A DNA stretch of 7,853 bases. It comes from Chloroflexota bacterium. GTDB taxonomy: Bacteria; Chloroflexota; Limnocylindria; Limnocylindrales; CSP1-4. The stretch is from NCBI GenBank assembly GCA_005881055.1, contig VBHW01000134.1:1-7853 (forward strand). Reading direction: 5' to 3'. Every line of letters begins with the position of its first letter. Within the stretch, counting starts at the first letter, position 1. Below the pieces are notes generated by a model, which saw only the letters and a program-made list of their open reading frames with translations, made no database searches and was not told where the DNA came from. The position numbers were made by a program, and so were the translations under genes. This document shows, in pieces, positions 4,782-7,853 of the stretch.

Positions 4782-7046
4782 ATGGAACACGCAGACTCGC
4801 CCAGGCTCGTCGTCGTCGGAGCCTCGGCAGGCGGCATCGAGGCACTGTCCACGCTGGTCGCGACGGTCCCGGCCGACTTCGGCGCTCCCATCGTCGTCGC
4901 CCAGCACCTCGATCCACGCCGCAGGAGCCACCTGGGCGAGATCCTCGGTCGGCGCAGCGCACTCCCGGTCGTCACCGTCCAGGATCACGAGCCACTCCGC
5001 CCGGCGACGGTCTTCGTCGTCCCGTCGAACTTCCACGTGACGATCAGCGACCACGAGGTGAGCGTCAACGAGGGGAACGGCGCCGGGCCGCGGCCGTCGA
5101 TCGACCTCCTCCTGTCCACGGCCGCGGCCACCTTCGGCGAATCCCTGATCGCGGTCATCCTCACGGGCACCGGATCGGACGGAGCGGAAGGTGCCCGCCA
5201 GGTGAGCATCCACGGTGGCACCGTGATCATCCAGGACCCGGCGACCGCCTCGTATCCATCGATGCCCGCGTCCCTGGCTCCGACGGTCGTGGACGCCATC
5301 GCGAGCCTCGATGCCATCGGTCCCCTCCTCAACGACCTCGTGACGGGCGTCTACACGGCAGGGGCACCCAGGGAGGAGCGGCAGCTGCACGGTTTCCTCC
5401 AGGACCTCCAGGAGCAGACGGGCATCGACTTCACCACGTACAAGCGCCCGACGATTCGCCGCCGGCTCGAGCGACGGATGGCGGCGACCCGGTCGGCGAA
5501 CCTGCTGGAGTACGCCCGCTTCGTGCGCGGCCATCCTGACGAGCGGCAACGGCTCATCAGCGCGTTCCTCGTCAAGGTCACGGAGTTCTTCCGCGACCCC
5601 GAGATGTTCGACTACATCCGGGAGGACCTCCTGCCGAAGATCGCCGAGGAGTCGCGGAAGGCAGGCCGTGAGGTGAGGATCTGGTCGGCCGGGTGCGCGA
5701 CCGGTGAGGAGGCCTACTCGCTCGGCATCCTCGTTGCCGAAGTGCTCGGCGCGACGCAGTCTGAGCTCAAGGTCCGGATCTTCGCGACGGACCTCGACGG
5801 TGAGGCGATCGGGTTCGCACGCCGCGGCATCTACCCGGCGTCGGCGCTCGAAGGCGTGCCGAAGGTCCTCCAGGATCGGTACTTCTCGCGATCCGGCAGC
5901 GACTTCGAGATCAGCAAGGAGATCCGGGCACTGACGGTCTTCGGCCAGCATGATCTCGGGCAGCGAGCGCCGTTCCCGAGGACCGACCTGATCCTCTGTC
6001 GGAACGTCCTCATCTACTTCACGCCCGAGCTCCAGAGGCGGGCGCTCCAGTCGTTCGCCTTCTCCCTGCGGGACGGCGGCTACCTCGTGCTCGGCCGAGC
6101 CGAATCGGTCAGCCCGTACCGCGAGCACTACGTCGTCGAGGAGCCACAGCACAAGGTCTATCGCCGACGAGGCGCACGTGTGATGATCCCCATGAGTCGC
6201 ACGCCCGAAGGCAACGGCATGATCGTGCCGCAAGTCGCGCGACGCCCCGCCGCGATCGCCTCGCGCGAGGCGCCCGTCCGGGCGGTTCCGGCCCTCGGCG
6301 GGCGCGATGCGGTCCTCCAGCAGCTGTCGGTCGGCGTCGTCCTCGTCAACGCCGACTTCGACATCCAGCAGATCAATGACCCGGCGCGCCTGTTGCTCGG
6401 TATCCATGGCCCGGCTGTTGACAAGGACCTCGTCCACCAGGCGCAGGGTGTCCCGGCCGTGCCGCTGCGCGAGGCGCTCGAGACCGCCCTGCGCGGGGAG
6501 GCGACGTCGATCACCGTGGTCGTCACCGGTGACACCGTGGTCGAGGAGGGCCGGTCCCTCGACATCCACTGCGCTCCGTTCCCGGGGAGGGAGTCGATCG
6601 CCCACGCACTCATGACGATCGTGGACGTCACGGAGACAGCTCAGCTCCGGGCCTCCATGGCCGAACTCCGGGAGCTCCAGGCCCGCGACACGAAACGGCT
6701 CACGGACCAGCAGGCACGGCTGGCCAAGACCAACGACGAGCTCCTGCGCGCGAACCAGGAGCTGATGTCCGCCAACTCGGACCTCCGGAGCTCGAACGAG
6801 GAGTTCGTGCTCGCGAACGAGGAGGCGCAGGCGGCCTCGGAGGAGGTCGAGACGCTCAACGAGGAGCTCCAGGCCACGAACGAGGAGCTGGAGACGCTCA
6901 ACGAGGAACTCCAGGCCACGATCGAGGAGTTGAACACGGCGAACGAGGACCTCGCTGCCCAACAGCACGAGGACGTCGTGTCGATCGACAGGAAACGGCG
7001 ACAGAAGCGGATCACGCAGGAGGCCGGGCCGGATGCCGGCGGCTGA
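4782..7046 (+). CDS. CheB methylesterase-CheR methyltransferase fusion with PAS-like domain and coiled coil
   Basis: A 754-residue chemosensory fusion, probably cytosolic. Residues 7-190 form the CheB catalytic domain, which removes methyl groups from (or deamidates) receptor glutamyl sites. The expected triad is visible: Ser15 in GASAGG, His42 in AQHLDP and Asp133 in TGTGSDG. Residues 200-460 form the CheR S-adenosylmethionine-dependent glutamate methyltransferase: an N-terminal helical part (RRRLERRM), the SAM loop WSAGCATGEE (301-310), the acidic motif IFATDLD (333-339) and LILCRNVLIYF (403-413). Residues 505-620 look like a PAS fold ending in VDVTETAQL. Residues 618-728 are a heptad coiled coil containing a near-exact 14-residue duplication. 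There is no CheY-like receiver, and the protein stops soon after the coiled coil without the additional PAS or histidine-kinase domains of many relatives. The start is ATG 4782 because of the GGGAGAGG site. Its target receptor is not in the window. Confidence 0.97.
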   Translation: MEHADSPRLVVVGASAGGIEALSTLVATVPADFGAPIVVAQHLDPRRRSHLGEILGRRSALPVVTVQDHEPLRPATVFVVPSNFHVTISDHEVSVNEGNGAGPRPSIDLLLSTAAATFGESLIAVILTGTGSDGAEGARQVSIHGGTVIIQDPATASYPSMPASLAPTVVDAIASLDAIGPLLNDLVTGVYTAGAPREERQLHGFLQDLQEQTGIDFTTYKRPTIRRRLERRMAATRSANLLEYARFVRGHPDERQRLISAFLVKVTEFFRDPEMFDYIREDLLPKIAEESRKAGREVRIWSAGCATGEEAYSLGILVAEVLGATQSELKVRIFATDLDGEAIGFARRGIYPASALEGVPKVLQDRYFSRSGSDFEISKEIRALTVFGQHDLGQRAPFPRTDLILCRNVLIYFTPELQRRALQSFAFSLRDGGYLVLGRAESVSPYREHYVVEEPQHKVYRRRGARVMIPMSRTPEGNGMIVPQVARRPAAIASREAPVRAVPALGGRDAVLQQLSVGVVLVNADFDIQQINDPARLLLGIHGPAVDKDLVHQAQGVPAVPLREALETALRGEATSITVVVTGDTVVEEGRSLDIHCAPFPGRESIAHALMTIVDVTETAQLRASMAELRELQARDTKRLTDQQARLAKTNDELLRANQELMSANSDLRSSNEEFVLANEEAQAASEEVETLNEELQATNEELETLNEELQATIEELNTANEDLAAQQHEDVVSIDRKRRQKRITQEAGPDAGG
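6849..6932 (+). repeat. Tandem 42-bp duplication in the coiled-coil coding region
   Basis: Two adjacent 42-bp units (6849-6890 and 6891-6932) differ at three positions. They encode ETLNEELQATNEEL (residues 690-703) and ETLNEELQATIEEL (704-717), two heptads each. Phase is kept, so the duplication lengthens the coiled coil without breaking its register. Two of the changes are synonymous and one replaces Asn with Ile. Confidence 0.85.
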
Positions 7047-7084
7047 CTGCCCAGGCTGGTAGGCGGGCTCTGTTCGGCGGGCTG
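7047..7084. other. Convergent intergenic gap without a clear terminator
   Basis: Only 38 bases separate the TGA of the CheB-CheR gene from the TAA of the convergent 170-residue gene. I see two imperfect copies of GGCGGGCT followed by TGTT, but no stem with a T-run. A small hairpin GCCGG-atg-CCGGC (7028-7040) lies inside the end of the CheB-CheR gene. Overlapping 3' ends of the two messages are likely. Confidence 0.5.
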
Positions 7085-7597
7085 TTAGGCGCCCTTCGCC
7101 TCGCGCCGTACCTCCCACGTCACCACCGGCCCACTGGCACCCAGGGACGGACCCTGCCGAGCAACGATCGTGGTGCCCGGGTACATCACCCTCAGGAGGC
7201 GGTCCGCGTCCTCGAGCACCTCCTCGGCCAGGAGGGCGGTCGATTGACTCGAGGCGAGTCGCTCGTGGACCCGCGTGACACGGCCGATCAGCGTCTCGAC
7301 GCGGTTGCGCAAGACCGGGTCCTCGGGTCGGACGTCGAGGACGATCGGCCCGGCACCGGCGAGCATGGCCTCGGCGACGATGTGCTCGATCTCGGCGCTC
7401 CCGCCGAACCGGTGAACGATCTCCTGGACCCAGGACTGCTGCCAGATCGGCGTCGGGATGATGAGATGGACGCCGCCGTCCACGCCAACGCGCATGTCAC
7501 CCCAGGTCGTACCCGACGACAGTCGGCGCAACTCGGAGAGCGTCGCGTACGCCTCGCGTTCGCTGGCAAATTGGATTGCCGTTGCTTCCACTGGCAT
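7085..7597 (-). CDS. Protein of unknown function (170 residues), C-terminus like that of the 84-residue protein
   Basis: I do not recognise the family. No signal peptide or membrane segment is visible, so it is probably cytosolic. It opens with a strand-helix stretch (AIQFASEREAYATLSELRRL, 7-26). A beta-rich part follows with GVHLIIPTP (42-50), then helices through 110 including GPIVLDVRPEDPVL. A long helix runs about 112-138 and leads into YPGTTIVAR (139-147) and VTWEVRR (159-165). Residues 112-170 align without gaps to 26-84 of the 84-residue protein at 4396-4650. GGGGGAG abuts the ATG with no spacing but lies six bases before a GTG at codon 3 (7591-7589), so translation may really begin there. 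It converges on the CheB-CheR gene, and a perfect 8-bp inverted repeat lies upstream. Function unknown. Confidence 0.75.
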   Translation of the reverse strand: MPVEATAIQFASEREAYATLSELRRLSSGTTWGDMRVGVDGGVHLIIPTPIWQQSWVQEIVHRFGGSAEIEHIVAEAMLAGAGPIVLDVRPEDPVLRNRVETLIGRVTRVHERLASSQSTALLAEEVLEDADRLLRVMYPGTTIVARQGPSLGASGPVVTWEVRREAKGA

Positions 7598-7632
7598 CTC
7601 CCCCTAGCGTTGGAGCGTATCGAGCACGGCAT

Positions 7633-7660
7633 CTCCGGGCGATCCTCATCCGGCCCGGAG
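7633..7660. promoter_or_regulatory. Perfect 8-bp inverted repeat upstream of the 170-residue gene
   Basis: CTCCGGGC (7633-7640) and GCCCGGAG (7653-7660) are exact inverted copies around a 12-base spacer. They start 36 bases upstream of the minus-strand ATG at 7597. The arms are one helical turn or more apart, as in an operator for a dimeric regulator; a leader hairpin is the alternative. No T-run follows in either direction. Confidence 0.4.
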
Positions 7661-7709
7661 GGTTGCGCCCACGTTGCAGGTGGCGAGGATCCGGTTCCCG
7701 CGCGGCCGG

Positions 7710-7739
7710 TTGACCCCCCTCGATTCGGCCAACTACACT
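7710..7739 (+). promoter_or_regulatory. Sigma70-type promoter candidate reading off the right edge
   Basis: TTGACC (7710-7715) and TACACT (7734-7739) are separated by 18 bases and match the TTGACA and TATAAT consensus at five and four positions. This is the best housekeeping promoter match that I see in the window. Transcription would begin near 7746 and run to the right. GTTGACC and GGCCAAC at its two ends form an imperfect dyad over the promoter. Confidence 0.45.
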
Positions 7740-7819
7740 CCGGCTGGCCCAGCGGCAGCTCCTCGGTGCCGCGCGATGCGGCCGGGTCGTCCAACCTGTC
7801 CCGGAGGAACAGTCCCTCG

Positions 7820-7853
7820 GTGGAGACCGGACCCAGTATTCGCGGCGCCGATC
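7820..7853 (+). CDS. Possible 5' end of a gene running off the window
   Basis: A GTG at 7820 is preceded by GGAGGA (7803-7808) with 11 bases between, and the frame stays open to the last base, giving METGPSIRGAD. A promoter candidate lies about 80 bases upstream, giving a leader of about 75 bases. The frame is also open further upstream, including an in-frame GTG at 7766 with no ribosome site. Only eleven codons are visible, so no product can be suggested. The Shine-Dalgarno spacing is on the long side. Confidence 0.28.
   Translation, partial: METGPSIRGAD

Larger units (their letters stand above)
7598..7853. other. Right-edge intergenic region
   Basis: These 256 bases hold no confidently assigned gene. 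They contain the GGGGGAG ribosome site of the 170-residue gene (7598-7604), an 8-bp inverted repeat (7633-7660), a plus-strand promoter candidate (7710-7739) and a possible plus-strand gene start near the edge. The plus-strand frame through 7766 stays open to the window end with good GC3. Absence of stops is weak evidence at this base composition. Confidence 0.5.

Noticed and set aside
4647..7118. An 823-codon open frame on the minus strand lying fully antisense to the CheB-CheR gene.
   Set aside because: Long antisense frames are expected opposite a GC-rich gene with strong third-position bias. The translation is low-complexity, rich in Arg, Asp, Val and Leu, with repeats that merely mirror the coiled-coil codons. 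The plus-strand product has clear catalytic motifs.
7795..7835. Resemblance of GAGGAACAGTCC to the conserved GAGGAAAGTCC of RNase P RNA, and a loose likeness to the SRP RNA tip.
   Set aside because: The match needs an inserted base. The following GGGCT-type sequence of RNase P and the GGAAGGAAGCAG-type sequence of SRP RNA are absent. Too little sequence remains before the window edge to test pairing.

Overview
This is a very GC-rich bacterial window (roughly 70% G+C by eye, with strong G/C preference at third codon positions). The gene set is second-messenger and chemosensory signalling. The organism is probably a high-GC environmental bacterium. A Chloroflexota lineage would fit the multi-GAF/GGDEF architecture, but this is inference and an actinobacterial or other high-GC host cannot be excluded. 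I see no rRNA, tRNA, insertion sequence or CRISPR array.

Layout. On the minus strand, read right to left from 4650 to 102, lie a small 84-residue protein of unknown function, a large membrane-anchored diguanylate cyclase with three GAF domains (845 residues), and a second membrane-anchored diguanylate cyclase with one interrupted GAF domain (516 residues). A GC-rich hairpin follows the last stop codon. Both GGDEF domains keep the catalytic signature and the RxxD product-inhibition site. A divergent intergenic region (4651-4781) separates this set from a plus-strand gene (4782-7046). That gene encodes a CheB methylesterase-CheR methyltransferase fusion with a C-terminal PAS-like domain and a long coiled coil. 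It converges on a minus-strand gene for a 170-residue protein of unknown function (7085-7597). The right edge (7598-7853) is mainly non-coding. It holds a perfect 8-bp inverted repeat, a sigma70-type promoter candidate on the plus strand, and possibly the first codons of a gene that runs off the window.

How the genes may work together. The CheB-CheR fusion suggests a methylation-based sensory input. The two diguanylate cyclases would turn GAF-sensed or membrane signals into c-di-GMP. Divergent placement suggests co-regulation but does not prove it. The least expected observation is that the two unrecognised small proteins flanking the CheB-CheR gene align without gaps over 59 residues to a shared C-terminal end. 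This suggests a paralogous, apparently uncharacterised domain associated with the locus.
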